This document shows positions 37,218-46,911 of a stretch of 64,000 bases of DNA, in pieces (the stretch's first letter is position 1; the number at the start of each line of letters is the position of its first letter). The position numbers were made by a program, and so were the translations under genes. Below the pieces are notes generated by a model. That model was given only the letters and a program-made list of their open reading frames with translations, ran no database searches and was not told the DNA's origin. The stretch comes from Mangrovicoccus sp. HB161399 (GTDB lineage Bacteria > Pseudomonadota > Alphaproteobacteria > Rhodobacterales > Rhodobacteraceae), in assembly GCF_013184745.1 (NCBI RefSeq), contig NZ_JAATVU010000007.1, forward strand, positions 1 through 64,000. Reading direction: 5' to 3'.

Positions 37218-38465
37218 TCAGATGACGAATTCCGCCAGCGTCTCGTCGGCGGTGATGTCGGCATAGGTGAAGCCGTGCGCGTCCAGCCGGGCGAAGAGCG
37301 CGTCGAAATTCTCGGCCCGCGCAGTCTCGATCCCGATCAGCACCGAACCGAAGTTGCGCGCCGATTTCTTCATGTATTCGAACCGCGCGATATCGTCCTC
37401 GGGGCCCAGCAGGTTGAGGAAGTCCTTCAGCGCGCCGGGACGCTGCGGCAGCCGGAGGATCATGTATTTCTTCACGCCGGAGAATCGCTGCGCGCGTTCC
37501 TTGACCTCGGGAAGCCGCTCGAAGTCGAAATTGCCGCCCGAGGTGACGCAGACCACGGTCCTGCCGCGGATCACGTCGCCCAGGTCCTTCAGCGCGTCCA
37601 CGGCCAGCGCGCCGGCCGGCTCGAGCACGATGCCCTCGACATTGAGCATCTCTATCAGAGTGGTGCAGAGCCGGTTCTCGCCGATCGTCAGCACATGGTC
37701 GGGCGGCGTCTGCCTCAGCGTTTCGAAGGGCAGCGCGCCGATCCGCGCGACCGCGGCGCCATCGACGAAATTGTCGACCTGGCCCAGCGTCACCGGTTCG
37801 CCCGCGGCGATCGCGGCAGTCAGGCTGGCGCCGCCCTTGGGCTCCACCAGCCAGACATCGGTGGCAGGCGCGGCCTCGCGGAGATAGGAGATCGCCCCGG
37901 CCGACAGCCCGCCGCCGCCCACCGGCAGGATCAGGATGTCGGGCGCCCGGCCCAGCTGTTCGAGGATTTCCACCGTCACGCTGGCCTGGCCCTCGATCAC
38001 GTCGGCATCGTCGAACGGCGCAAGGAAATGCCCGCCGACCTTGGCACAGAATTCCTTGGCCGCTGCCAGCGTGTCGTCGAAATAGTCGCCGGTCAGCTTG
38101 ATCTCGATGTTCTCGCCGCCGAAGGTGCGGGTCTTCATGATCTTCTGCTCGGGCGTCGTCACCGGCATGAAGATCGTGCCCTTCACGCCGAAATGGCGGC
38201 AGGCATAGGCCACGCCCTGGGCATGGTTGCCCGCCGAGGCGCAGATGAACTGGTCCTGCTCCGGATCGGCGGCCCGGACCTTGCGCATGGCGTTGAAGGC
38301 GCCGCGGATCTTGTAGCTGCGCACCGGCGAGAGATCCTCGCGCTTCAGCCAGATCTCGGCGCCGTATTTCGACGAGAGATGGGCGTTCTGCAGCAGCGGC
38401 GTGCTGTCGAACACGCCGTGCATGCGGGCCGTTGCGGCGAGGGCGGCATCCATGAAAGAGGTCAT
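37218..38465 (-). CDS. ilvA: Threonine ammonia-lyase (threonine dehydratase)
   Basis: A 415-residue PLP enzyme that makes 2-oxobutyrate from threonine for isoleucine synthesis. The PLP Lys is in RSYKIRGAFNAM. The substrate loop is CASAGNHAQGVAYACR and the phosphate loop is LPVGGGGLSAGAISYL. The C-terminus carries one ACT-like regulatory domain (FSGVKKYMILRLPQRPGALK onward), the short form common in this group. The start at 38465 follows GAAAGAGG-like spacing. Confidence 0.93.
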   Translation of the reverse strand: MTSFMDAALAATARMHGVFDSTPLLQNAHLSSKYGAEIWLKREDLSPVRSYKIRGAFNAMRKVRAADPEQDQFICASAGNHAQGVAYACRHFGVKGTIFMPVTTPEQKIMKTRTFGGENIEIKLTGDYFDDTLAAAKEFCAKVGGHFLAPFDDADVIEGQASVTVEILEQLGRAPDILILPVGGGGLSAGAISYLREAAPATDVWLVEPKGGASLTAAIAAGEPVTLGQVDNFVDGAAVARIGALPFETLRQTPPDHVLTIGENRLCTTLIEMLNVEGIVLEPAGALAVDALKDLGDVIRGRTVVCVTSGGNFDFERLPEVKERAQRFSGVKKYMILRLPQRPGALKDFLNLLGPEDDIARFEYMKKSARNFGSVLIGIETARAENFDALFARLDAHGFTYADITADETLAEFVI

Positions 38466-38547
38466 GCCCCGGAGATGCCCCGAAATTCCGGCTGCGGCAA
38501 GCCCGGGCATGCGCCCGGGCGGATCGCCGCGCCCTGCCCGTCCCGGC

Positions 38548-38763
38548 TCAGCGCCGGCTGCGGACCGGGATCGGCACGGGCTCGCGCACCGGCTGGCGGC
38601 CGCGCAGCCCCGGCAGCAGAAGCCCCATGAGCCCCAGGAAGGCCAGCGGCACCGGCACCGATCCCGAAACGGCGAGCCCGAGAACGAGCGCGGTCCCCGA
38701 GACGGCGCATGCGGCGCCCAGCATCCTGGTCCTGGCTTCGGTGTCGGTCTGCCTTGCGGTCAT
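38548..38763 (-). CDS. Small two-helix membrane protein of unknown function
   Basis: A 71-residue protein with two hydrophobic stretches, LGAACAVSGTALVLGLAVSG and VPLAFLGLMGLLLPGL, and a basic C-terminal tail. A strong ribosome site (GGAGGGTAGGACC) precedes its ATG at 38763. No family is recognised. Confidence 0.6.
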   Translation of the reverse strand: MTARQTDTEARTRMLGAACAVSGTALVLGLAVSGSVPVPLAFLGLMGLLLPGLRGRQPVREPVPIPVRSRR

Positions 38764-38874
38764 GGTCCTACCCTCCGGGTATCAGCCTCTGTCGGCGCAT
38801 CCTGTCTATCGCGCCGCGGCGGCCGGTTCCTTGCGTCATGTCAAACCCGCATCTGGAACCGGCCATTTGCCGGA

Positions 38875-39303
38875 TCAGTCGATCTCGACCAGCGCATCCT
38901 CCAGCTCGGCGCGGATTTCCGGCGGCATGAAGGTGGAGCGGCGGCTTTCGGGATCGAAAAACACCTCCACCATGTCGTAGGTGGCGTGCAGCAGCCCGGT
39001 ATCGGCGTTGAACATGCGCAGGTGGAAGCTGACCGACTTCGATCCCACGCGGGTCACCGCGCCGTCGATCCGGATCAGGTCGCCCGCAGACAGCTCGCGG
39101 ATGAAGTTCGTCGTGGCCTGGGCGGTGACGCAGTGGATGCCGTGGGCCTCCATCATGTCCCGGTAGGAAATGTCGAGCACCGTCCACAGGTGGTAGGAAG
39201 CATCGTCGAAGAACGGCGCGTAGTGGCGGACATTCATGTGCCCGAAATGATCGTGATGCCAGGGGTGGACCACCCCGCGCAGAAGCTCCTGAAACTCGCC
39301 CAT
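38875..39303 (-). CDS. Acyl-CoA thioesterase, 4HBT hotdog family
   Basis: A 142-residue hotdog-fold thioesterase. The family motif near the N-terminus is GVVHPWHHDHFGHMNVRHYA; the first His and Asp position matches 4-hydroxybenzoyl-CoA thioesterase-type enzymes. It is short-chain or aromatic-acyl CoA specific in relatives, but the substrate is unknown here. The start at 39303 (MGEFQELLRG) is preferred over 39372, which lacks family similarity. Confidence 0.83.
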   Translation of the reverse strand: MGEFQELLRGVVHPWHHDHFGHMNVRHYAPFFDDASYHLWTVLDISYRDMMEAHGIHCVTAQATTNFIRELSAGDLIRIDGAVTRVGSKSVSFHLRMFNADTGLLHATYDMVEVFFDPESRRSTFMPPEIRAELEDALVEID

Positions 39304-39434
39304 GCCCGTCCTCGCGTCTTTTCCGGCGAGAATACCAGCCCTGTCCGCCCGGAAAAGCCAATTCCGCCGCATTTGCTTGTCCCTTGGTGCGTTCCCCGCT
39401 ATTTGCGCGGCAAGTTTGACCAGGAGACTGCCCC

Positions 39435-40661
<1,227 letters not shown>

Positions 40662-40668
40662 TTCGGCC

Positions 40669-40697
40669 CGGCCGGGACGCTCCGCGCGTCCCGGCCG
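40669..40697 (+). terminator. Stem-loop after argG
   Basis: CGGCCGGGACGC (40669-40680) and GCGTCCCGGCCG (40686-40697) form a perfect 12-bp stem with a 5-base loop, 8 bp after the argG stop. No T-run follows, but a second short hairpin (CCGCCG ctg CGGCGG followed by TTT) lies at about 40714-40731. Confidence 0.5.
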
Positions 40698-40816
40698 CCC
40701 GTTAGCGATAAACCCGCCGCTGCGGCGGTTTGCCCGGCGGAACTGATCGCCCGGCCCATGCAAGACTGGCACCGATCCGGCGTTTCCGCCGGCCCAAGCG
40801 AACAGACGCGGTGCCG

Positions 40817-41218
40817 ATGCAGACCTACTGTCCCAACTGTTTCGACCAGATCGATGCCGATGCCATGAAATGCCCGGCCTGCGGCTGCGCCGTGCTGTTC
40901 TGGGGCAGGGCGATGTCCGAGACCGAGCGGCTGATCCACAGCCTCGGGCACCCGCAGCGCTCCGAGCGGCTGAAAGCCGTCTATGCGCTGGCCGACCTGC
41001 CGCAGTCCGAATCCGCGCTGCCGCTGGCGGACCTGTGCTTCGGCAAGCCCGACGACATCTGGCAGGCGGTGGAGGTAATCCGCACGCTCGCCGCCATGCC
41101 CGCTGTGGAGCGGGTCGAGGTCGCGCTGGCACGGCTGGCGCTGGAGCACCCGGCCGGCCCGGTGCAGACGCTCGCGGCGCATGCGCTGGATGCGAAATTC
41201 GGCGGCGGAGAGGCGTGA
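40817..41218 (+). CDS. Zinc-ribbon/HEAT-like small protein
   Basis: A 133-residue protein. The start is a zinc ribbon with two CxxC knuckles (YCPNCFDQIDADAMKCPACG). The rest is a set of short paired helices (HPQRSERLKAVYALADLPQ, QAVEVIRTLAAMPAVERV) that resemble HEAT-type repeats. A role in protein binding is likely but no partner is known. The start at 40817 is chosen because the ribbon begins there. Confidence 0.7.
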   Translation: MQTYCPNCFDQIDADAMKCPACGCAVLFWGRAMSETERLIHSLGHPQRSERLKAVYALADLPQSESALPLADLCFGKPDDIWQAVEVIRTLAAMPAVERVEVALARLALEHPAGPVQTLAAHALDAKFGGGEA

Positions 41219-41221
41219 GAG

Positions 41222-41298
41222 TGGCGATCCCGACAGGATTCGAACCTGTAACCTGCCCCTTAGGAGGGGGCTGCTCTATCCAGTTGAGCCACGGGACC
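41222..41298 (-). tRNA. tRNA-Arg (anticodon CCU)
   Basis: A 77-nt cloverleaf on the minus strand. The acceptor stem is GGTCCCG paired with CGGGATC (one G-U pair). The D arm is GCTCAACTGGATAGAGC and the anticodon loop is CTCCTAA with anticodon CCT (reads AGG). The T arm is ACAGGTTCGAATCCTGT. The discriminator is G and CCA is encoded. Confidence 0.97.
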
Positions 41299-41436
41299 AC
41301 GCAGCCCGTGATTGCCCCATCGGGACGCCCAACTCAAGCCCCTGCGGCATTTACCTTTGTGACCGGGCCGGCAAGGACGCCTTGTGCCCGGCAATCCAAC
41401 AGCGCTACGATGGCGACGTAGCATCCGGGAGGCACC

Positions 41437-42477
41437 GTGAACACCGAAACCCCTTCCCAGCCCATCCGACCCTTGACCCTCCGAGACGTGTCCGAGGCCT
41501 GCGGCGTCAGCGAGATGACCGTCAGCCGGGTCCTGCGCAACCGGGGCGACGTCTCCGAAGCGACGCGCGAGAAGGTCCTCGCTGCGGCCAAGAAGCTGGG
41601 CTACGTGCCGAACCGCATCGCAGGAGCGCTGGCCTCGCAGCGCGTGAACCTGGTCGCGGTGATCATCCCGTCGATGTCGAACATGGTCTTCCCCGAGGTG
41701 ATGACCGGCATTTCCGAGGTGCTCGACGGCACCGAGCTGCAGGCCGTGGTCGGCCTGACGCATTACAAGCCCGACCGCGAGGAGCAGGTCCTGTACGAGA
41801 TGCTGTCCTGGCGGCCCTCCGGGGTGATCATCGCCGGGCTGGAACATACCGAGGCCTCCAAGGCGATGATGCGCGCCGCCGGGATCCCGATCGTCGAGAT
41901 CATGGACACCGACGGCGAGCCGATCGACTCGATGGTCGGCATCTCCCACCGCCGGGCCGGCCGGCAGATGGGAGAGGCGATCGTAGCGGCCGGCTACAAG
42001 CGGATCGGCTTCATGGGCACCAAGATGCCGCTGGACCACCGCGCGCGGAAGCGCTTCGAAGGCTTCACCCAGATCCTGGCCAAGGCCGGACTGGAAATCG
42101 AGGACCATGAATTCTACGAGGGCGGCTCGGGCTTCGTGAAGGGGCGCGAGATGACCCAGGCCATGCTGGAACGCAGCCCGGATCTGGATTTCCTGTACTA
42201 TTCCAATGACATGATCGGGGCAGGGGGGCTGCTCTGGTGCCTCGAAAAGGGCATCGACGTCCCGGGCCGGCTCGGGCTTGCGGGCTTCAACGGCGTCAAC
42301 CTGCTGAAGGGCCTGCCGAAGCTGCTGACCACCATGGATGCCTGCCGCAACGAGATCGGCCGCCGCGCGGCAAAGATCATTTCGGACCGGGTTGCCGATC
42401 CCAGCCTGCCGGGCGGCCAGAAAATCGAGCTGACCCCCGAGATCGCGCTCGGAGACACGATCCGGAAGCCCGCCTGA
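41437..42477 (+). CDS. LacI-family transcriptional regulator
   Basis: A 346-residue regulator. The N-terminal helix-turn-helix and hinge are in LTLRDVSEACGVSEMTVSRV and GYVPNRIAGALASQRVN. The C-terminal periplasmic-binding-like domain begins LVAVIIPSMSNMVFPEVM and resembles gluconate-type (GntR/LacI) repressors that respond to a sugar acid. The start is GTG at 41437, preceded by GGGAGG. No sugar gene lies next to it, so the target is not clear. Confidence 0.88.
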   Translation: MNTETPSQPIRPLTLRDVSEACGVSEMTVSRVLRNRGDVSEATREKVLAAAKKLGYVPNRIAGALASQRVNLVAVIIPSMSNMVFPEVMTGISEVLDGTELQAVVGLTHYKPDREEQVLYEMLSWRPSGVIIAGLEHTEASKAMMRAAGIPIVEIMDTDGEPIDSMVGISHRRAGRQMGEAIVAAGYKRIGFMGTKMPLDHRARKRFEGFTQILAKAGLEIEDHEFYEGGSGFVKGREMTQAMLERSPDLDFLYYSNDMIGAGGLLWCLEKGIDVPGRLGLAGFNGVNLLKGLPKLLTTMDACRNEIGRRAAKIISDRVADPSLPGGQKIELTPEIALGDTIRKPA

Positions 42478-42594
42478 GCGCTGCAGCGCTGCATCACTGG
42501 CCGGACCGCGAGGTCCGGCTGCGAGACTCGCTTGGTTTAGCGCGATTTTGACGGTATCGTCGGCAAAAAATCGGAACCCAAGTCGAGGCAGAGC

Positions 42595-43089
42595 ATGGTC
42601 CGGGTTGTTTCCCTTATTCTCTTTCTGGCGCTGTCGGCCTGTGCGGGCGGCGGAACCAAGTTCCAGGCCTATTCCGGGCCGGAAGTCACGCAGATCTACA
42701 TCTCCAAGGAGCGGCGCAAGCTGTACCTGCTCCATGATGCCGAGGTGCTGAAATCCTATGAAATCGGCCTGGGGTTCAACCCGGTCGGCCACAAGGTCGC
42801 AAAGGGCGACGGGCGCACGCCCGAAGGCCTCTACCTGATCGACCGGCGCAACCCGAACAGCAGCTACTACCTGTCGCTCGGGATTTCCTACCCCAACCGC
42901 GCCGACGTTGCGCGCTCCAAGGAGCTTGGCGTCGATCCGGGCGGCGATATCTTCATCCACGGCGAATCCTCCAAGCCGGTCAATGGCAAGGACTGGACCG
43001 CCGGCTGCATCGCGGTGAAGGACAAGGAGATGGAGGAGATCTACGCGATGGTCCGGAACGGCACGCCGATCTACATCACCTCCTACTGA
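42595..43089 (+). CDS. L,D-transpeptidase, lipoprotein form
   Basis: A 164-residue YkuD-domain protein with a lipoprotein signal (LILFLALSACAGGG; lipobox LSAC). The catalytic region reads IFIHGESSKPVNGKDWTAGC, with the active Cys in AGCIAV. Members cross-link peptidoglycan 3-3 or attach lipoproteins. It is the first of a local group with a CAP lipoprotein and a second L,D-transpeptidase. Confidence 0.9.
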   Translation: MVRVVSLILFLALSACAGGGTKFQAYSGPEVTQIYISKERRKLYLLHDAEVLKSYEIGLGFNPVGHKVAKGDGRTPEGLYLIDRRNPNSSYYLSLGISYPNRADVARSKELGVDPGGDIFIHGESSKPVNGKDWTAGCIAVKDKEMEEIYAMVRNGTPIYITSY

Positions 43090-43186
43090 CCGGGCGTCCC
43101 CGCCCGGTGCCGGATCACCTTTCGCCGCCGGACCGCTCCGGCTTCGCCGCGAAAGGTGATTCCCGGGGACCCCGTCCCAGGACGGG
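43090..43186. repeat. Three consecutive inverted repeats between converging genes
   Basis: First: CCGGGCG (43090-43096) with CGCCCGG (43101-43107). Second and longest: ATCACCTTTCGC (43114-43125) with GCGAAAGGTGAT (43149-43160), 12 of 12 matching, its loop containing CCGGA/TCCGG. Third: CCCGTCC (43171-43177) with GGACGGG (43180-43186). They fill the gap between the L,D-transpeptidase and the CAP gene and could end transcription from both sides. Confidence 0.6.
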
Positions 43187-43190
43187 ACCG

Positions 43191-43682
43191 CTAGTTCCGC
43201 GATCCCAGGTTCAACACCCACCAGGTCATGCCGCTGGCATCCTGGTGGAAGGCGAAGCCCATGTCGGTCGCATCGGGATCCTTGATCAGCGCGGCCTTGT
43301 CCCTGTCCTGCAGCCAGACGGTCAGGGTCTCCAGCTCGGTATCGAAGGACTGCGAGTAGAGTTCGCCGACCAGCTTGCCGGAATAGCCTGCCCGCGCCAG
43401 GCGCTGGTAGGGGCTCGACCAGTCCGACCCCCAGGCCCAGGCGCGCTGCTGGCGGGAAATGTCCTCGGCCTGCTCCCTGGCCGCCGCCGACATCTCGCGG
43501 CTTAGGCCCAGAGGCGCCGCTCCCGCCGACTGGCGCATGAAATTCACCGATTCCAGCATGTTTTCCTGCACGGTCGACATGTCGCCCGCCCGCAGGTTGT
43601 AGGAGCCCGCAACCCGGGTCCCGCCGTCACAGCCGGATAGACAGATCGCTGCCGCTATTCCGGCCGCCGTCGCACGCAACAT
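43191..43682 (-). CDS. CAP/SCP-domain lipoprotein
   Basis: A 163-residue predicted lipoprotein (AAAICLSGCDGG, lipobox LSGC). The mature part has the CAP-like fold: SVNFMRQSAGAAPLGLSREM near the start, then AGYSGKLVGELY, and a last strand MTWWVLNLGSRN. The canonical CAP His/Glu tetrad is only partly visible. Function unknown, probably in the periplasm or at the cell wall. Confidence 0.75.
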   Translation of the reverse strand: MLRATAAGIAAAICLSGCDGGTRVAGSYNLRAGDMSTVQENMLESVNFMRQSAGAAPLGLSREMSAAAREQAEDISRQQRAWAWGSDWSSPYQRLARAGYSGKLVGELYSQSFDTELETLTVWLQDRDKAALIKDPDATDMGFAFHQDASGMTWWVLNLGSRN

Positions 43683-43836
43683 GGGTCACCCTCCAGTTTC
43701 TGCCCCTGAATACCGATGAGATGTCACAGGCATCAACCAAGGCAAGACTATTACGCCGGTTTGATTTGCCGATGCGGCATCGAAGCCATATCTTTGCGGC
43801 AGACATGTCTTTTCCAATCTTCCGGAAGGAACGCCG

Positions 43837-44421
43837 ATGACTTTTTCCAGCTCGAAGCTGTCCCGCCGCGGCTTCCTCGGCTCGGCCGCGCTGCTCGGGA
43901 GCAGCCTCGCCGTGCCTGCCATTGCCCAGACTGCCACCGACGAGCCCGAAGCACCGGTCAACCGCGTCACCATGCTGTTCCGCGCCCATGACTGGCGCGA
44001 CCATTTCAGCTCGCTGAACAATGGCGCCATCCTGGTCGATACCGAGAGCCGGACCCTGCATTACTGGTCCGAGGACGAATCGGTCGCCCGCGTATTTCCG
44101 ACCAGCGTGCCACTGTCCGAGGAAATGACCCGCAAGGGCCGGACCTCTGTGACCCAGAAAGTCGTCGGACCGAGCTGGGCGCCGACCCCGTCGATGCTGA
44201 AGCGCAATCCCGACTGGCCGCCTTTCATCGGGCCCGGCCCGGACAATCCCCTGGGGACACATGCGCTCTACCTATCGTGGAAATACTACCGCATCCACGG
44301 CACCCACGACACGCGCAAGATCGGCCGCCAATCCTCCAACGGCTGCATCGGGCTGTACAACGAAGACATCGCGCAGCTCTTCGACATGGCGAAAGTCGGG
44401 ACACAGGTGCTGCTGATCTGA
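43837..44421 (+). CDS. L,D-transpeptidase with Tat signal
   Basis: A 194-residue YkuD-domain protein. The N-terminus carries a twin-Arg motif SRRGFLGSAALLGSSLAVPA, so it is likely exported folded by Tat. The catalytic site is HGTHDTRKIGRQSSNGCIGL, with the active Cys in NGCIGL. It is a second L,D-transpeptidase within 1.3 kb of the lipoprotein form, with a different export route. Confidence 0.9.
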   Translation: MTFSSSKLSRRGFLGSAALLGSSLAVPAIAQTATDEPEAPVNRVTMLFRAHDWRDHFSSLNNGAILVDTESRTLHYWSEDESVARVFPTSVPLSEEMTRKGRTSVTQKVVGPSWAPTPSMLKRNPDWPPFIGPGPDNPLGTHALYLSWKYYRIHGTHDTRKIGRQSSNGCIGLYNEDIAQLFDMAKVGTQVLLI

Positions 44422-44682
44422 CATCGCCCGCGCCCGGATGACGCGTCCGGAGGCAGAATCTCCGATTCCTGCCTTCGATGGAACTTTTACGACGAGACCG
44501 TGTTATTTCGGGTTGCCTTGCCCCGGAAGATGCGGTTTTTGATGCGTTTTTGCATCACCCGGCCAACTGGTTCAACGCACCGTTGCGTTTCACGAAATTG
44601 CGCGGCAAGAGTTGATCACGAGGACATCTCAGTCGTCCGTACCTCAATTCACTACCCGGGCGGCAACCATTGGAGGTTAACC

Positions 44683-44865
44683 ATGAAGAAGTTCGCACTC
44701 GCTGCTACCCTGGCTGTTGCTGCCTCTGCCTCTTTCGCAGGCGGCCTGGAAGAGCCGATCGTTGAGCCGGAAGTCATCGTCGAAGAGACCAGCGGCACCG
44801 GCGCAGCATGGATCATCCCGGTCCTGCTCCTGGCTGTCGTTGCTGCTGTCGCAGTCAACGGCTAA
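44683..44865 (+). CDS. Small exported protein with one membrane segment
   Basis: A 60-residue protein. The signal peptide is MKKFALAATLAVAASASFAG. A short acidic run (EEPIVEPEVIVEE) and a C-terminal hydrophobic helix (AAWIIPVLLLAVVAAVAVNG) follow. A strong ribosome site (TGGAGG) and a strong terminator suggest high expression. The gap 44422-44682 before it holds its promoter. No function known. Confidence 0.75.
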   Translation: MKKFALAATLAVAASASFAGGLEEPIVEPEVIVEETSGTGAAWIIPVLLLAVVAAVAVNG

Positions 44866-44894
44866 TTCCGGCCACCGAGCCGACAGAGACATCG

Positions 44895-44919
44895 AGGTGG
44901 CCGTCCAGGCCACCTTTTT
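44895..44919 (+). terminator. Rho-independent terminator after the 60-residue protein
   Basis: AGGTGGCC (44895-44902) and GGCCACCT (44908-44915) form a perfect 8-bp stem with a 5-base loop followed by TTTTTA. Confidence 0.8.
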
Positions 44920-44949
44920 ATTTGCCTCCAAGACTGCCACCGGACCGGA

Positions 44950-46023
44950 TCACCCGGTCCAGCCCAGCAGGTTCCGCTCGATCACGCCGGTCAGCGCCGC
45001 GACATGCGCCTCCCCGTCATTCAGGCAGGGAATGTAGGTGAAGCTCTCGCCGCCGGCATGTTCGAAGCTTTCGCGGATCTCCTCGTTGATCTCCTCCAGC
45101 GTCTCGACGCAATCCGCCGAAAACGCCGGGGCGATCACCGCTATCCGCTTCTTGCCCGCCTCGGCCAGCCGAGCGACTTCTTCGACCGTGTAGGGCTGCA
45201 GCCATTCCTCGGGACCGAAGCGCGACTGGAAAGTCGTGACCAGCTCGGTCTCGGCCCAGCCGAGCCGTTCGCGCAGCAGGCGCGAGGTCTTCTGGCACTG
45301 GCAGTGATAGGGGTCGCCCTGCATCAGGTAGCGCTTCGGCACGCCGTGATAGGACGCGACAAGCACGTCCGGCCGGGTGTCGAGTCCGGAATAGGCCTGC
45401 TCCACCGACTGCGCCAGCGCCTCGATATAGGCCGGGTCGTCGAAATAGGGCGGCACGATCCGCGCGGCGGGCTGCCAGGTTTCCTTCATCAGCGCGCGGA
45501 AGAACTGGTCGTTGGCCGTGGCCGAGGTCGCACCGGCATATTGAGGGTAGAGCGGGAAGAACAGGATCTTCTCGCAGCCCTGGTCGACCAGCTCGCGCAC
45601 CTTCGACTCCGTCGACGGATTGCCGTAGCGCATGCAGAAATCGACAATGACGCCATCGCCGTGCCGGGCCTTCATTTCCGCGGCGATCTTCTGCGCCTGC
45701 GCGCGGGTGGTGGTCATCAGCGGACTTTCATTGGCCTCGGTATTCCAGATGCCGCGATAGGCCGCCCCGGAGGAGAAGGGCCGCTTGGTCAGGATGATCA
45801 GCTGCAGGAGCGGCTGCCATTTCCAGGCCGGATAGTCGATGACGCGCTTGTCCGAGAGGAATTCGCTGAGATAGCGCCGCATCGACCAGTAGTCGGTGCC
45901 GTCCGGCGTGCCGAGATTGGCGATCAGCACGCCGATCTTTCCGCGGGGCACCCGCGGATGGTCGGCGGGCATGGCAGGGGTCAGTTCGGCGGGCGCGGCT
46001 CCTCCGGCCTTGGCGTCCAGCAT
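44950..46023 (-). CDS. hemH: Ferrochelatase
   Basis: A 357-residue enzyme that inserts iron into protoporphyrin IX, the last step of haem synthesis. It shows GVLIANLGTPDGTDYWSMRR, the PPYFDDPAYIEAL segment, the metal-site motif ASYHGVPKRYLMQGDPYHCQ and, further on, TTFQSRFGPEEWLQPYT. It is not next to other hem genes here; hemJ is at the far end. Confidence 0.95.
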   Translation of the reverse strand: MLDAKAGGAAPAELTPAMPADHPRVPRGKIGVLIANLGTPDGTDYWSMRRYLSEFLSDKRVIDYPAWKWQPLLQLIILTKRPFSSGAAYRGIWNTEANESPLMTTTRAQAQKIAAEMKARHGDGVIVDFCMRYGNPSTESKVRELVDQGCEKILFFPLYPQYAGATSATANDQFFRALMKETWQPAARIVPPYFDDPAYIEALAQSVEQAYSGLDTRPDVLVASYHGVPKRYLMQGDPYHCQCQKTSRLLRERLGWAETELVTTFQSRFGPEEWLQPYTVEEVARLAEAGKKRIAVIAPAFSADCVETLEEINEEIRESFEHAGGESFTYIPCLNDGEAHVAALTGVIERNLLGWTG

Positions 46024-46086
46024 CGTGCATTCCTCGTCGGCGTTGTTCCAGCTAGCCCCTACCAGATAGGGACCCCCGGAGTCAGG

Positions 46087-46911
46087 TCAATTCCCCTCGC
46101 CCGGCAGCCGCGATTCGCTCACATTGAGGACATCTGCCAGCCGCGCCGCCGCCGATCCGGGCCGCAGCGGCTGCGGCTGGGACACGTCCGGACACCAGCC
46201 GGTGAGCGTGATCAGCTCGAACGTGGCATGGACAGCGCCATCTTCCGCGCCGGGATAGCGCCGCACCGCCTCCAGCAGCACCTCGCGGCGGGTGAAGCGC
46301 CGCGTCCGCGCCGCCAGCGCATTGGTCTCTCCCATCGCCCGCAGGTCCTGCATCAGGTGCAGCGCTGAGCGGTACTGCACGTCGTGGCGCTCGGCGTCGG
46401 CCACCGGCAGCGCGAGGCCGGCCCGCTGCAGCAGCGCTCCGAGCTGGCGGATTTCGCCCATCGGAAGCACGCGCGGCGACAGTCCTCCGGTCGCCGCGGC
46501 CTCCGCCTCGGCCAGCGCGGCCCGCAGTTCCGCCAGCGTCTGTCCGCCCGGAAACACCGCCAGCAGCAGACCGTCGGGCCGCAGCGCGCGGCGGCACTGC
46601 ACCAGCTGCCCGACCGGATCCTCCGCCCAGTGCAGCGCCATTGCATGCACCACCAGATCGCAGGAGCCCGGCTGGAGATCGAGGAGCTCGGCATCCTCGA
46701 CAATCCGAGCGCCGGGCCTGAGTCCCTCCCAGGCCTGCGGATGTCCGGTCACCACGGCTGCGTCGGTTAACGTCCTTTTAACCATGGCGAGCCTTTCCTC
46801 GATCCCGTCGCGGGCCAGCGCATGCAGGAACAGCGCGTCCGGCCCGGCAATCCGGGAACGGGCGCGGCGGAGCGCGGCACGGTCGGTCAGCGGCACGGGG
46901 GCATCGGTCAT
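46087..46911 (-). CDS. NDUFAF5/BioC-like SAM-dependent methyltransferase-family protein
   Basis: A 274-residue class I methyltransferase-fold protein. It has LVVHAMALHWAEDPVGQLVQ, QCRRALRPDGLLLAVFPGGQ and GEIRQLGALLQRAGLALPVA, which are typical of the NDUFAF5 (complex I assembly) branch. The usual glycine-rich SAM loop (DxGxGxG) is not seen; DAAVVTGHPQAW stands there instead, so methyl transfer is uncertain. The start ATG at 46911 shares CATG with the divergent comF start. AAAGGAG precedes it. Confidence 0.85.
   Translation of the reverse strand: MTDAPVPLTDRAALRRARSRIAGPDALFLHALARDGIEERLAMVKRTLTDAAVVTGHPQAWEGLRPGARIVEDAELLDLQPGSCDLVVHAMALHWAEDPVGQLVQCRRALRPDGLLLAVFPGGQTLAELRAALAEAEAAATGGLSPRVLPMGEIRQLGALLQRAGLALPVADAERHDVQYRSALHLMQDLRAMGETNALAARTRRFTRREVLLEAVRRYPGAEDGAVHATFELITLTGWCPDVSQPQPLRPGSAAARLADVLNVSESRLPGEGN

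Noticed and set aside
41222-41298. tRNA-Arg as an integration (att) site
   Set aside because: No integrase, no direct repeat of the tRNA 3' end and no foreign-looking DNA lies beside it.
43090-43186. CRISPR-like repeats
   Set aside because: The repeats are inverted, of different sequence, and without spacers of regular length; no cas gene is present.
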